Source: Bacteroidota bacterium
GTDB taxonomy: Bacteria > Bacteroidota > Bacteroidia > Chitinophagales > Chitinophagaceae
Direction of reading: 5' to 3'
DNA length: 35,079 bases
Assembly (NCBI GenBank): GCA_947458915.1
Contig: CANHAE010000009.1
Span: forward strand, 1 to 35,079
The notes beneath the pieces were generated by a model. It searched no databases, was not told the DNA's origin, and saw nothing but the letters and a program-made list of their open reading frames with translations. Positions 9,119-16,693 of the stretch are shown here, one piece after another. Numbering within the stretch: the first letter of the stretch is position 1; every line of letters starts with the position of its first letter. A program made the translations under genes and the position numbers.

Positions 9119-12100
9119 CTAATATTTGACAAACTTACTCGGTAAAGAAATAGTTGTTTTATTATATGTAGCAAGAATTCTACAATAATAGAACCCTGGC
9201 AACAGTTTTGCTCCATTAGTCCCACTAGCATCCCAATTAATAACCACTAGGTTGCTGTTATAGGACTCCTCCAGCTGTTTTAAAAATACCCTAGTACCTT
9301 TAATATCAAAAATTTCAAGTTGAAGTTTTAGTGGGGTATTTGGCAGATTATGTTCAAAACTGAATTTCGCACTAGCACCAACAGGATTGGGAGAAATAGA
9401 AAAATTTCTAAGCATTGCATTTTCAGTGGGGGGAACTACAAAAAATAGCGTGTCCGTATTTGAGTTACCTAGTAAATCCCAGGCCTTAATAATTAACGTG
9501 TGCTTCCCTTCTGAAAATGGTGGTAATGCATAAACGATACTACCTTTTTGGTACGTATTAATTGCTGCTGTATAATAGTTATTAAGTAGAATTGGATTTT
9601 TATAATTTCCATCAATCACAAGTACAATGTCATGGCCTAAAGCATTACCTGAAGTTTGAATACCGGCACTATCTGCTAGATTGATTAACAATTTTGCATT
9701 TGTGGTAACCCAAGTATCATCCACAAAATTGGTGTCGTTTATAAACGCTTTTATAGTCGGACCTACTGTATCTAAAAAGCTATTATCTAATTTATTATTA
9801 ACAAAAATTCCATTGTACACTCCAATCGCATCTTCTTTTTCATTGCTTGCATATAGTTGCATTTTTAACGCGCCATTCGTGCCGACTGTTTCTTTGGGTA
9901 ATATAAACTCAATAGCAAAAACACCGTTACTTACATTAGCCTTCCCTCTAAATAAAATATTTTCTTGTACCGCAACAGAAACGGGCATACTGGCAGGTAA
10001 ATTAGCAATGGTGTTTATATTTTTTACTGCATCATATAAAACCAATTCAACCACTCCGTTAAAATTAGATTTCACAGCACCATTGTCTTCAATTTTGCCA
10101 GTTACTTTATAAATAGCTCCAGCAGTTAGTGTATCCGAGCCAATAAATTGCTTTTGGTTAATAGCAGCTAATTTCACCTTATACTTCACCGTCGCCAATT
10201 TCATTGCTGGGTCACCCAACAAAGAAAATTTGAAAGCATTGACGCGGTCTGGAACTAGCGCCCAGTATTTATTTTTTGCGCGCATCAACGCCTCTCCAAT
10301 GGTGCTCATTTTGCTAGCCGTATCGGGAACCAATAAGGACTGAATAAATAAATCATTTAGTTGTTTATTACTGTAGGCAAATACCAACCTACTTGCCGCA
10401 ACAACGCCCACAATACCTTTCCCATTTTTCATTAGTGCGTCAAACCCAATAGGACTTTGTTGAGGTTGATCATATGGTGCAAAATCACATGAAGCTGTAA
10501 TCATTAAAGGAAGTTTACCCCTATTATCCCATTGTGCAATGCCAACATCCGAAATTACTGCTTCTTCCGACAACCTTAAATAATTGCCATGGCCAGTATA
10601 ATTTACTATTAATGAGCCATTATTAATTACTTGATTTAAGTCTGTAACTAAAGTAGGGTAAGTGTTTCCTGTGGTGGTAGTAGTTGCCTTGTATAAATCC
10701 AAATATAATTTTTTATGATTCCACAAAGGCGCTTTGTTTTGTAAATTTTTCGTAATCTCCTCGGCGTCTTGCAAGTGTAAATTATAATCCCCGTCATCGG
10801 CAACCCAGGTTAGTTGATTTTTCCAAGCGCCTCCATTCAAACCCTGCTGATATTGAATTATTTTTTCAACAAGTGTATCCGCTTCAGCAACATTTCTAAC
10901 AGGAAGCCTCCCAATAGCCAGCGCAAGTTCCGTCACATTATTATTGGCAGTCATACTTGCACCTTCCGACAATAAACCATAATAATCGTCCGACGTGTAG
11001 CTCGACAATAAGCTGGTGGAATTAACACTTTGATACGTTGGAATTTGTGTCGCACTATTTAGCTTTTTTAGTTCAAAATTCCCAATGCCTAATAAAAGCA
11101 AATATTTGGGAGGACTTGCTTTTTGTATAACTGCTTTTTCTACCAAATATTTTATGCAATTTCTAATAGCTATTGGACTCACTTGACCACCCGAAAATTC
11201 ATTATAAATTTCCTCTGCCATCAAAATCCCGACCTTCAAATTATTTGCATTTGCATGAAAGGCCTGTAATTTAATAGCTGCATTTTTATAGGCGATTGGT
11301 GTTACAATAATGTAATCAACATTAACCGAACCTTGTAGGTTTTGATTCGCTACATTACCTACAAAAAAAGGGCTTTCAACTGATTGCTGTTGCACTGCCA
11401 TAAACTCATTAACGGTATCACTTACATGTATGAAGCTCCCAACTCCACCAGCGTGAATAGTTATTTGCATATTAATAGGGCGTGCTGGGCGAGAAACATC
11501 CCAAACCATTGTAGTGGCGTCAGCACCTTGTATTTTGTATTGAACAGGAAGCTTATTATTAGCAGTTACACTATTCCTAAAACTGAAGGAGCGTGTATTA
11601 AAAAATCCAATATTTTTCTTTGCATGTATTTGAATAAAATCAATCCATCCTGAACTATTTGTTGTACCACTTACAAAATCGATTGAAACATGCGCAGTGT
11701 TTGGCATTGGCATTAAACCGTTATAATCCCATTCAAAATTGAATTTTTTTAACAAAGCCGACTCATCATAACCAAGCCCTGATACAGCATTAATGGAAGC
11801 AGCATGCACTAATTGGTCATTCCATTTTAATATAAAATTACCGGGCGCAGAAAAACTAGCAGCAGCATAGCTGGTTTTAAATTTTATTGGTGCACCAATA
11901 ATTATCCCTTCTGTGTTTAATGTGTAAGTTAAATTTGATAGTTTGCCGCTGCCTTGTCCCATGGTATTACCCAGCCATAACTGACCACTATTCAACAACG
12001 AAATGGTGTCTTTTTCAATTAACCACCTTTCATCAAAGTGATCTATAATTTTATCATAATTATTTTGGGCAGCAGCTGTTGAAATACGCTTTCCATTTGC

Positions 12101-12529
12101 ACCAAGCGTTAAAAAAAAATAGACACTATCCTTAGTTGAATTATTAAAGTGGTCAAATAGGCTATCCACTTCATTAAATTTCCACTGAATTGGACCTTCG
12201 CTGTAAAATAAAAAATGATCTAATTCATCAAATTTTCCATCTCCTCCATCATTCACTTGTATTGCATTTTCAATCAAACCAACTGAACTATTCACCGTTG
12301 TCGTTTCCTTTAAATTGGCAACACTAAAACTGTATAATTGAATTTGGCTTGAAGCGCATGGAATAAGCAATCCCATCTGTTTTAATTGGTTCCCAGTAAG
12401 CTGAAATATCCCCTGCTTTCCAACTGCTAGTTTCGCCCACTGACCACTAGACAAAGGGCTATTTTGCCCCTTCACGGTGGGGTTAAAAATTGAAGAAAAT
12501 AAAATTAACAATAATACAACCCTATTCAT
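9119..12529 (-). CDS. porU: Type IX secretion sortase-like gingipain-family peptidase PorU
   Basis: Cell-surface C25 (gingipain-like) cysteine peptidase that removes the C-terminal signal of T9SS cargo and joins the cargo to the surface anchor; 1136 residues. A signal peptide (about 1-21) is followed by an N-terminal beta-rich region. The C25 domain (about 430-780) has the catalytic histidine in VNYTGHGNY (near residue 647) and cysteine in MITASCDFAPYD (near residue 681). Ig-like domains follow. The last 85 residues (SISPNPVGASAKF; DIKGTRVF; LLPGFYYCRI) look like a T9SS C-terminal domain, which PorU is known to keep. It is the first gene of the leftward porU-porV-dut run and diverges from gldJ. 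A short inverted repeat sits right before its start codon. Confidence 0.95.
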   Translation of the reverse strand: MNRVVLLLILFSSIFNPTVKGQNSPLSSGQWAKLAVGKQGIFQLTGNQLKQMGLLIPCASSQIQLYSFSVANLKETTTVNSSVGLIENAIQVNDGGDGKFDELDHFLFYSEGPIQWKFNEVDSLFDHFNNSTKDSVYFFLTLGANGKRISTAAAQNNYDKIIDHFDERWLIEKDTISLLNSGQLWLGNTMGQGSGKLSNLTYTLNTEGIIIGAPIKFKTSYAAASFSAPGNFILKWNDQLVHAASINAVSGLGYDESALLKKFNFEWDYNGLMPMPNTAHVSIDFVSGTTNSSGWIDFIQIHAKKNIGFFNTRSFSFRNSVTANNKLPVQYKIQGADATTMVWDVSRPARPINMQITIHAGGVGSFIHVSDTVNEFMAVQQQSVESPFFVGNVANQNLQGSVNVDYIIVTPIAYKNAAIKLQAFHANANNLKVGILMAEEIYNEFSGGQVSPIAIRNCIKYLVEKAVIQKASPPKYLLLLGIGNFELKKLNSATQIPTYQSVNSTSLLSSYTSDDYYGLLSEGASMTANNNVTELALAIGRLPVRNVAEADTLVEKIIQYQQGLNGGAWKNQLTWVADDGDYNLHLQDAEEITKNLQNKAPLWNHKKLYLDLYKATTTTTGNTYPTLVTDLNQVINNGSLIVNYTGHGNYLRLSEEAVISDVGIAQWDNRGKLPLMITASCDFAPYDQPQQSPIGFDALMKNGKGIVGVVAASRLVFAYSNKQLNDLFIQSLLVPDTASKMSTIGEALMRAKNKYWALVPDRVNAFKFSLLGDPAMKLATVKYKVKLAAINQKQFIGSDTLTAGAIYKVTGKIEDNGAVKSNFNGVVELVLYDAVKNINTIANLPASMPVSVAVQENILFRGKANVSNGVFAIEFILPKETVGTNGALKMQLYASNEKEDAIGVYNGIFVNNKLDNSFLDTVGPTIKAFINDTNFVDDTWVTTNAKLLINLADSAGIQTSGNALGHDIVLVIDGNYKNPILLNNYYTAAINTYQKGSIVYALPPFSEGKHTLIIKAWDLLGNSNTDTLFFVVPPTENAMLRNFSISPNPVGASAKFSFEHNLPNTPLKLQLEIFDIKGTRVFLKQLEESYNSNLVVINWDASGTNGAKLLPGFYYCRILATYNKTTISLPSKFVKY

Positions 12530-12530
12530 T

Positions 12531-12544
12531 GCCTAAAATTAGGC
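12531..12544 (-). promoter_or_regulatory. Hairpin at the porU ribosome-binding region
   Basis: GCCTAA and TTAGGC form a perfect 6-bp inverted repeat with a 2-nt centre, ending one base before the porU ATG. On the porU mRNA it would cover the ribosome-binding region. The flanking CTAAAA can also pair with the TTTTAG inside the element, so two alternative folds are possible. No regulator is known; its function is inferred from position only. Confidence 0.4.
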
Positions 12545-12571
12545 TTTTAGTAACATAAGAATACAGCCCCA

Positions 12572-12604
12572 TTTGAATAAATGAAGAAAAACTAGCTATA
12601 TTCG
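12572..12604 (+). promoter_or_regulatory. Candidate promoter for gldJ
   Basis: TTTG (12572-12575) and TATATTCG (12597-12604) resemble the Bacteroidota consensus with one mismatch in the -7 box and a 21-nt instead of 19-nt spacer. The inferred leader before the gldJ ATG is about 33 nt. Confidence 0.4.
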
Positions 12605-12642
12605 CGATATATTTTAACTGTATTTTTGATTAATTATTTTAT

Positions 12643-13989
12643 ATGAATTTTATAAATAGTATTCTACTGTTTTTCGCCATACTATTATTAGGGCCAACAA
12701 TGTCTTCGTTTTCGGAACAAAAGGCAGTGAAAAATGTGTCCATGGCAGCATCTAAAGACGATCCTTTTGCAGAAACTATACTAATACGAGGCGGCACTTT
12801 TGCAATGGGCTTGAACCAAGAAAGCGTAATGGGTGACTGGAATAATAGCCTCAGACGTGTAACCGTAAGTTCATTTAGAATTGACCAATATGAGGTTTCC
12901 AACAAAAAATACAGAGATTACTTACGTTGGCTAGAGAAGGTATTCAGACCCTTAGGCAAAGATTCTATAATAAATGCAGCACTTCCAGACACTACAGTTT
13001 GGAGAACTGAATTATCTTATAACGAACCAATGGTTGAAGGTTACTTTAGAGCAAGGGCCTTTAACGACTATCCAGTTGTTGGAGTTACTTGGGAACAAGC
13101 GAATAATTATTGCAGATGGAGAACAGATAGAGCGAACGAAAAAACTTTAATTAGAAATGGACTAATTGATCCAAAATCTCCTTACTTAGGTAAAATTGGT
13201 GGACCAAAAGATACAGCACAAAAAACAGTTACTACAGCACGTTTAAAATCTAAAAATAATTTAGACGATTATGTTATGATTCCTGATTTTCGTTTACCAA
13301 CAGAAGCCGAGTGGGAGTATGCAGCAAAAATATCTAGTCAAAAAAATTATATCTCTAATTTCAACAATCCAAAAGCGGGCAAAAATTCAACTTTCCCTAA
13401 TGCAAGTATTGTAGCATCTGATTCACCTTATCCTTGGAGTTCAAACGGAAACGACGGATTAAGAAATACAAGTGCAAAAAAGGGAAGCAAAGAAGGCATG
13501 TTTATGGCCAATTTTAAAAACGGAAGTGGGGATTATATGGGCATGACTGGTTACTCAAATGACGGCGCAGGTTTTCCTGGAAAAGTGACAAGCTTTATGC
13601 AAAATGGACTTGGTCTTTACAATATTAGTGGTAATGTGAATGAGTGGGTTGCGGACATTTATCGCCCTATGAATTCAATTGATATGGATGATTTTAACCC
13701 ATACAGAAGTAACAATACTATTGATGGTGACAACCCTGACATCGCTAGTTATGAAACAGGTAATACTACCTTAATTTCAAATAAATCGAGAGTGTATAAA
13801 GGCGGTAGTTGGGCAGATCGTCCCTACTGGTTAAACCCTGGTACCAGAAGATATCTTGACCAAGACAAATCGACAAGTAATATTGGTTTTAGGTGCGCTG
13901 TATCGGCATTTGGAATGGATACACCTAACGCTGTTGATGATAGCAAGCCAACTTTATTACAAAGACTGAACCCTTTCAAGAAAAAATAA
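12643..13989 (+). CDS. gldJ: GldJ-type T9SS/gliding protein, FGE-sulfatase fold
   Basis: Envelope protein of 448 residues with a formylglycine-generating-enzyme (SUMF1) fold: LIRGGTFAMG near residue 47, FRIDQYEVSNKKYRDYL, WEQANNYCRWRTDRANE, FRLPTEAEWEYAA, YNISGNVNEWVADIY, YKGGSWADRPYWLNPGTRRY and IGFRCAVS. GldJ and GldK share this fold and are structural parts of the T9SS rather than sulfatase activators. I choose GldJ because it sits beside porU-porV, as in Flavobacterium, and because of the CRWRTDRANE segment. Known GldJ proteins are lipoproteins, but the hydrophobic leader here (MNFINSILLFFAILLLGPTM) has no cysteine, and an in-frame stop lies four codons upstream. It is followed by ispF after only 2 nt. 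Confidence 0.86.
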   Translation: MNFINSILLFFAILLLGPTMSSFSEQKAVKNVSMAASKDDPFAETILIRGGTFAMGLNQESVMGDWNNSLRRVTVSSFRIDQYEVSNKKYRDYLRWLEKVFRPLGKDSIINAALPDTTVWRTELSYNEPMVEGYFRARAFNDYPVVGVTWEQANNYCRWRTDRANEKTLIRNGLIDPKSPYLGKIGGPKDTAQKTVTTARLKSKNNLDDYVMIPDFRLPTEAEWEYAAKISSQKNYISNFNNPKAGKNSTFPNASIVASDSPYPWSSNGNDGLRNTSAKKGSKEGMFMANFKNGSGDYMGMTGYSNDGAGFPGKVTSFMQNGLGLYNISGNVNEWVADIYRPMNSIDMDDFNPYRSNNTIDGDNPDIASYETGNTTLISNKSRVYKGGSWADRPYWLNPGTRRYLDQDKSTSNIGFRCAVSAFGMDTPNAVDDSKPTLLQRLNPFKKK

Positions 13990-13991
13990 CA

Positions 13992-14477
13992 ATGAAATTA
14001 CGTATAGGGTCAGGTATTGATTTTCACCAATTAGTCGAAGGCAGAGATTTATGGATTGGAGGCGTTAAGATTCCTCATCATAAAGGAGCTTTAGGACACA
14101 GTGATGCTGACGTATTATTACATGCAATTTGCGATGCACTATTGGGCGCGTTGGGGCTTGGTGATATTGGCAAACATTTTCCTGACACCGATAATGCCTA
14201 TAAAAACATTGATAGTAAAATTTTATTGCAAAGAACTTATGATTTAATTACTGCGCAAGGCTACGAAATTGTAAACATCGACTCTACTTTATGTTTAGAA
14301 GCACCGAAAATAAAACCTTATGTTGAAGTAATGCAAGATTGTATTGCAAGCATTTTAAAGATAGAAAAAAATGCAATTTCCATAAAAGCAACTACCACAG
14401 AAACAATGGGATTTACTGGAAGAGAAGAAGGACTAGTTGCATTAGCGACTTGTTTACTTTCTTCTACAAATAGCTAA
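13992..14477 (+). CDS. ispF: 2-C-methyl-D-erythritol 2,4-cyclodiphosphate synthase
   Basis: Fifth enzyme of the MEP isoprenoid pathway, which cyclises CDP-ME 2-phosphate to MEcPP with release of CMP; 161 residues, the normal length. The zinc site is intact: D10 and H12 in GSGIDFHQL and H44 in GHSDADVLLHAICDALLGA. GDIGKHFPDTD, the ribose-contacting segment and the C-terminal KATTTETMGFTGREEG motif are also present. The other MEP genes are not in the window. The start lies 2 nt after the gldJ stop, so the two are co-transcribed. Confidence 0.97.
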   Translation: MKLRIGSGIDFHQLVEGRDLWIGGVKIPHHKGALGHSDADVLLHAICDALLGALGLGDIGKHFPDTDNAYKNIDSKILLQRTYDLITAQGYEIVNIDSTLCLEAPKIKPYVEVMQDCIASILKIEKNAISIKATTTETMGFTGREEGLVALATCLLSSTNS

Positions 14478-14491
14478 AAATTGTATCAAAT

Positions 14492-15790
14492 ATGAAGCAG
14501 CTTCCTTCTATTGAATTCTTGTACGAAATTTTTAAGCAGCATCCTCAAGTACAAACTGACACAAGAAAACTAAAAGCAGGTGATCTTTATTTTGCACTTA
14601 AGGGGCCTAATTTTAATGGCAACCTTTTTGCAAAAAATGCTTTAGAAGCTGGCGCTTCCTATGCAATAGTAGATGAAGTTATTGCATTGGATACTAAATG
14701 GAAGGAACAAGTATTCAAAGTTGAAGACAGCCTGTTATGCCTACAAGCACTTGCCAAATTACATAGAACAAAATTTACAATACCATTTATAGGAATTACA
14801 GGAAGTAATGGTAAAACAACTACTAAAGAATTAGTAGCTGCCGTTTTATCAAGCCAATTTATAACATATACCACTCAAGGAAACTTGAACAACCATATTG
14901 GTGTACCGCTTACCCTATTAAGTATTCAAGCTGACGCGCAAATGGCAGTAATAGAAATGGGTGCAAACCATTTGAAAGAAATTGATAGCTACTGCAGTTA
15001 TGCGATGCCTAATTTCGGATTAATTACCAATTGCGGCAAAGCTCATTTAGAAGGCTTTGGAAGTGAAGAGGGGGTAAAAAAAGCAAAGGGTGAACTATTC
15101 GATTACCTGCGCGTAAACAAAGGCGCTGCCTTTATTATGATTGACTACGATTATCTAGTCAAAATGAGTGAAGGCATTGCTGAAGTAATAAGCTATGGAA
15201 CAAAAACAGGAAACATTCAAGGTTTAGCACATAGCAATAAAGAAATGCTTGCTGTTGAGTTTACTAAAGGTTTTGACATTCAACAAATTCAAACACAATT
15301 AGTCGGTGATTATAATTTACCAAATGTACTTGCGGCAGTCACAATTGGAATTCATTTTAATGTGCCCGTTGAAAAAATAAAAACCGCGATAGAAAAATAT
15401 ACTCCTACCAATAGCCGGTCACAATTAATGCGTTGGAAGGAAAATGATATTATTTTAGATGCTTACAATGCCAACCCGACTAGCATGCAATTGGCTATTG
15501 AAAATTTTGGAAAATTACAGGCCCCACATAAAATTTTATTTCTAGGAGGCATGAGAGAATTAGGCGAATCAAGCATAAACGAACATCAGCAATTAATTAG
15601 CATTATTGAACAGTTTACCTTTGACAAAGTTGTATTAGTTGGAGGTGATTTTAAAGCTTGTAAACATCCCTATACCTATTTTGAGGATGCCCTATTAGCG
15701 AAGGACTGGCTAAGTCAACAGCAATTCAAAGGCTATACATTTTTAATAAAGGGCTCCCGAGGTATCCAAATGGAGCAACTTATTGCCTAG
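14492..15790 (+). CDS. murF: UDP-N-acetylmuramoyl-tripeptide--D-alanyl-D-alanine ligase
   Basis: Last cytoplasmic step of UDP-MurNAc-pentapeptide synthesis: ATP-dependent addition of D-Ala-D-Ala; 432 residues. The Mur ligase N-terminal domain (DTRKLKAGDLYFALKG) is followed by the P-loop GITGSNGKTTTKEL near residue 108 and the NLNNHIGVPLTLL segment. IEMGANHLKEI, the GLITNCGKAHLEGFGS motif and the C-terminal domain with ILDAYNANPTSMQLAI and FLGGMRELG follow. It starts 14 nt after ispF. A gldJ-to-murF linkage is known in other Bacteroidota. The promoter of the next gene overlaps the last codons of murF. Confidence 0.96.
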   Translation: MKQLPSIEFLYEIFKQHPQVQTDTRKLKAGDLYFALKGPNFNGNLFAKNALEAGASYAIVDEVIALDTKWKEQVFKVEDSLLCLQALAKLHRTKFTIPFIGITGSNGKTTTKELVAAVLSSQFITYTTQGNLNNHIGVPLTLLSIQADAQMAVIEMGANHLKEIDSYCSYAMPNFGLITNCGKAHLEGFGSEEGVKKAKGELFDYLRVNKGAAFIMIDYDYLVKMSEGIAEVISYGTKTGNIQGLAHSNKEMLAVEFTKGFDIQQIQTQLVGDYNLPNVLAAVTIGIHFNVPVEKIKTAIEKYTPTNSRSQLMRWKENDIILDAYNANPTSMQLAIENFGKLQAPHKILFLGGMRELGESSINEHQQLISIIEQFTFDKVVLVGGDFKACKHPYTYFEDALLAKDWLSQQQFKGYTFLIKGSRGIQMEQLIA

Positions 15791-15812
15791 CTACTAATAT
15801 TGTATATCTTTG
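15782..15812 (+). promoter_or_regulatory. Promoter of the DUF983 gene
   Basis: ATTG (15782-15785), a 19-nt spacer and TATCTTTG (15805-15812) match the Bacteroidota consensus with one mismatch in the -33 box. Only 4 nt separate the -7 box from the ATG at 15817, which implies a leaderless or nearly leaderless mRNA. The -33 box lies in the last codons of murF. Confidence 0.6.
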
Positions 15813-15816
15813 CAGC

Positions 15817-16260
15817 ATGAGTACAAATTATTTATGGAGCACCATTACAAATAAGTGCCCAAGATGCAGAGAAGGTGAATTGTTTGCCTCAAAAAATCCT
15901 TACGATCTATCCAACATCACAACAATGAATGAGCATTGCTCTGTTTGCGGACAACCTACCGAAATTGAAGTAGGTTTTTATTATGGAACTGGTTATGTAA
16001 GTTATGCATTAACAGTAGCTTACTTTGTTTCGACATTTGTAGCATGGAAAGTCCTTATAGGCATGACTTTTGAATTAGATGATAATAGAATTTTTTATTG
16101 GATGGGAACGGCAATTGTAATGTTGCTTTTTATCCAACCCTTAATAATGCGTCTATCTCGTTCAGTTTGGTTAGGCTGGTTTGTAGCCTATAACAAGAAT
16201 TGGAAAACAGAACCGCTGGAATACAACGAACGCGTAAATGAAAGCTTAAAAGAACACTAA
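15817..16260 (+). CDS. DUF983 family membrane protein with zinc-ribbon-like N-terminus
   Basis: Uncharacterised inner-membrane protein of 147 residues. The N-terminus has two CxxC pairs (NKCPRCREGELF and EHCSVCGQPTEIE), a zinc-ribbon pattern. Two hydrophobic helices follow (YVSYALTVAYFVSTFVAW and MGTAIVMLLFIQPLIMRL), then a basic, charged tail. This layout is that of the DUF983 family, whose function is not established. It lies behind murF and in front of tRNA-Ser and appears to have its own promoter with the ATG almost at the start of transcription. Confidence 0.85.
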   Translation: MSTNYLWSTITNKCPRCREGELFASKNPYDLSNITTMNEHCSVCGQPTEIEVGFYYGTGYVSYALTVAYFVSTFVAWKVLIGMTFELDDNRIFYWMGTAIVMLLFIQPLIMRLSRSVWLGWFVAYNKNWKTEPLEYNERVNESLKEH

Positions 16261-16317
16261 GTTTTAGCTCATTCCCTAAATAAAGCCAACTATTTTTTTT
16301 AACTTCGCAGACCTTAT

Positions 16318-16402
16318 AGAGAGGTGTCCGAGTGGTTTAAGGAGCACGCTTGGAAAGCGTGTATACGGCAACGTATCGGGGGTTCGAATCCCTTCCTCTC
16401 TG
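16318..16402 (+). tRNA. tRNA-Ser (anticodon GGA)
   Basis: Class II tRNA of 85 nt without encoded CCA. The acceptor stem pairs AGAGAGG (16318-16324) with CCTCTCT (16395-16401), and the discriminator is G. The anticodon stem CACGC/GCGTG encloses the loop TTGGAAA, so the anticodon is GGA and reads UCU/UCC. The long variable arm (ATACG, GCAA loop, CGTAT) is typical of tRNA-Ser. The T-loop is TTCGAAT; the T-stem includes two G-U pairs. Confidence 0.95.
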
Positions 16403-16404
16403 CA

Positions 16405-16434
16405 AAGCCTGTCACGAAAGTGACAGGCTTTTAT
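16405..16434 (+). terminator. Rho-independent terminator of tRNA-Ser
   Basis: An 11-bp perfect stem (AAGCCTGTCAC with GTGACAGGCTT) closed by a GAAA tetraloop and continuing TTATC lies 2 nt after the tRNA 3' end. Its 3' arm (GGCTT) is also the start of the next, larger palindrome. Confidence 0.85.
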
Positions 16435-16525
16435 CATTTAAGACAACGTCAAAAGCTTGCTTTTGTAAGTTGGTGAAAATGATAAAAGCCAAATGATTCG
16501 CAACGCGAATCGTTTGAAAGGCTTT
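16426..16525. repeat. Chain of overlapping palindromes after tRNA-Ser
   Basis: Two further inverted repeats overlap the terminator and each other. The first has 14-bp perfect outer arms (GGCTTTTATCATTT at 16426-16439 and its reverse complement at 16477-16490). These enclose CAAC/GTTG and a perfect CAAAAGC/GCTTTTG stem at 16450-16463. The second pairs AAAGCC, AAA and GATTCGC (16485-16501) with GCGAATC, TTT and GGCTTT (16505-16525) around an AAC loop, with one four-base bulge. Neighbouring palindromes share an AAGCC/GGCTT arm, so they cannot all fold at once. Confidence 0.75.
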
Positions 16526-16542
16526 GGTAAAAGAGAACTGTT

Positions 16543-16574
16543 TGGGATGCCGGAGCGAAGAGACGGCAATCCTT
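16543..16574. repeat. GC-rich hairpin repeat, copy 1
   Basis: The unit begins TGGGATGCCGGAGCGAAGAG and ends ACGGCAATCCTT. GGATGCCG pairs with CGGCAATCC (one bulged A) to form a hairpin with an 11-nt loop. It is followed by TGAATGAAA, also found after copy 3. It is GC-rich against an AT-rich background and lies between convergent tRNA-Ser and tatD. Confidence 0.75.
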
Positions 16575-16586
16575 GAATGAAAAATT

Positions 16587-16617
16587 TGGGATGCCGGAGC
16601 AATGCGACGGCAATCCT
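16587..16617. repeat. GC-rich hairpin repeat, copy 2
   Basis: Same stem as copy 1, but the loop reads GAGCAATGCGA instead of GAGCGAAGAGA. It is a diverged copy, and the stem is conserved while the loop changes. Confidence 0.72.
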
Positions 16618-16643
16618 AATAAATACAATGTAAGAGAAATTAT

Positions 16644-16674
16644 TGGGATGCCGGAGCGAAGAGACGGCAATCCT
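16644..16674. repeat. GC-rich hairpin repeat, copy 3
   Basis: Identical to copy 1 through the whole stem-loop and the following CCTTGAATGAAA. It lies 101 nt from copy 1, so the element was duplicated with some flank. It ends about 20 nt before the tatD stop codon. Confidence 0.75.
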
Positions 16675-16693
16675 TGAATGAAATAATTAAAAC

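Noticed and set aside
9681-10112. Open reading frame of 143 codons on the plus strand
   Set aside because: Lies wholly antisense within porU, which has intact domains throughout; the translation matches no family.
12597-12613. Palindrome around TCGCGA in the porU-gldJ gap
   Set aside because: Only the six central bases are symmetric; the flanking TAT runs do not pair.
16318-16530. Integrated element attached at tRNA-Ser
   Set aside because: No integrase, no direct repeat of the tRNA 3' end in the window, and ordinary housekeeping genes on both sides.
16449-16670. Open reading frame of 73 codons on the minus strand
   Set aside because: It is made by translating the three hairpin repeats, so the protein shows matching PSLRSGIP and PSHCSGIP blocks. 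It has no independent coding signal.
16543-16674. Short CRISPR array
   Set aside because: Only three units with unequal spacing (44 and 57 nt), spacers of about 13-27 nt, differences inside the unit and no cas genes nearby.
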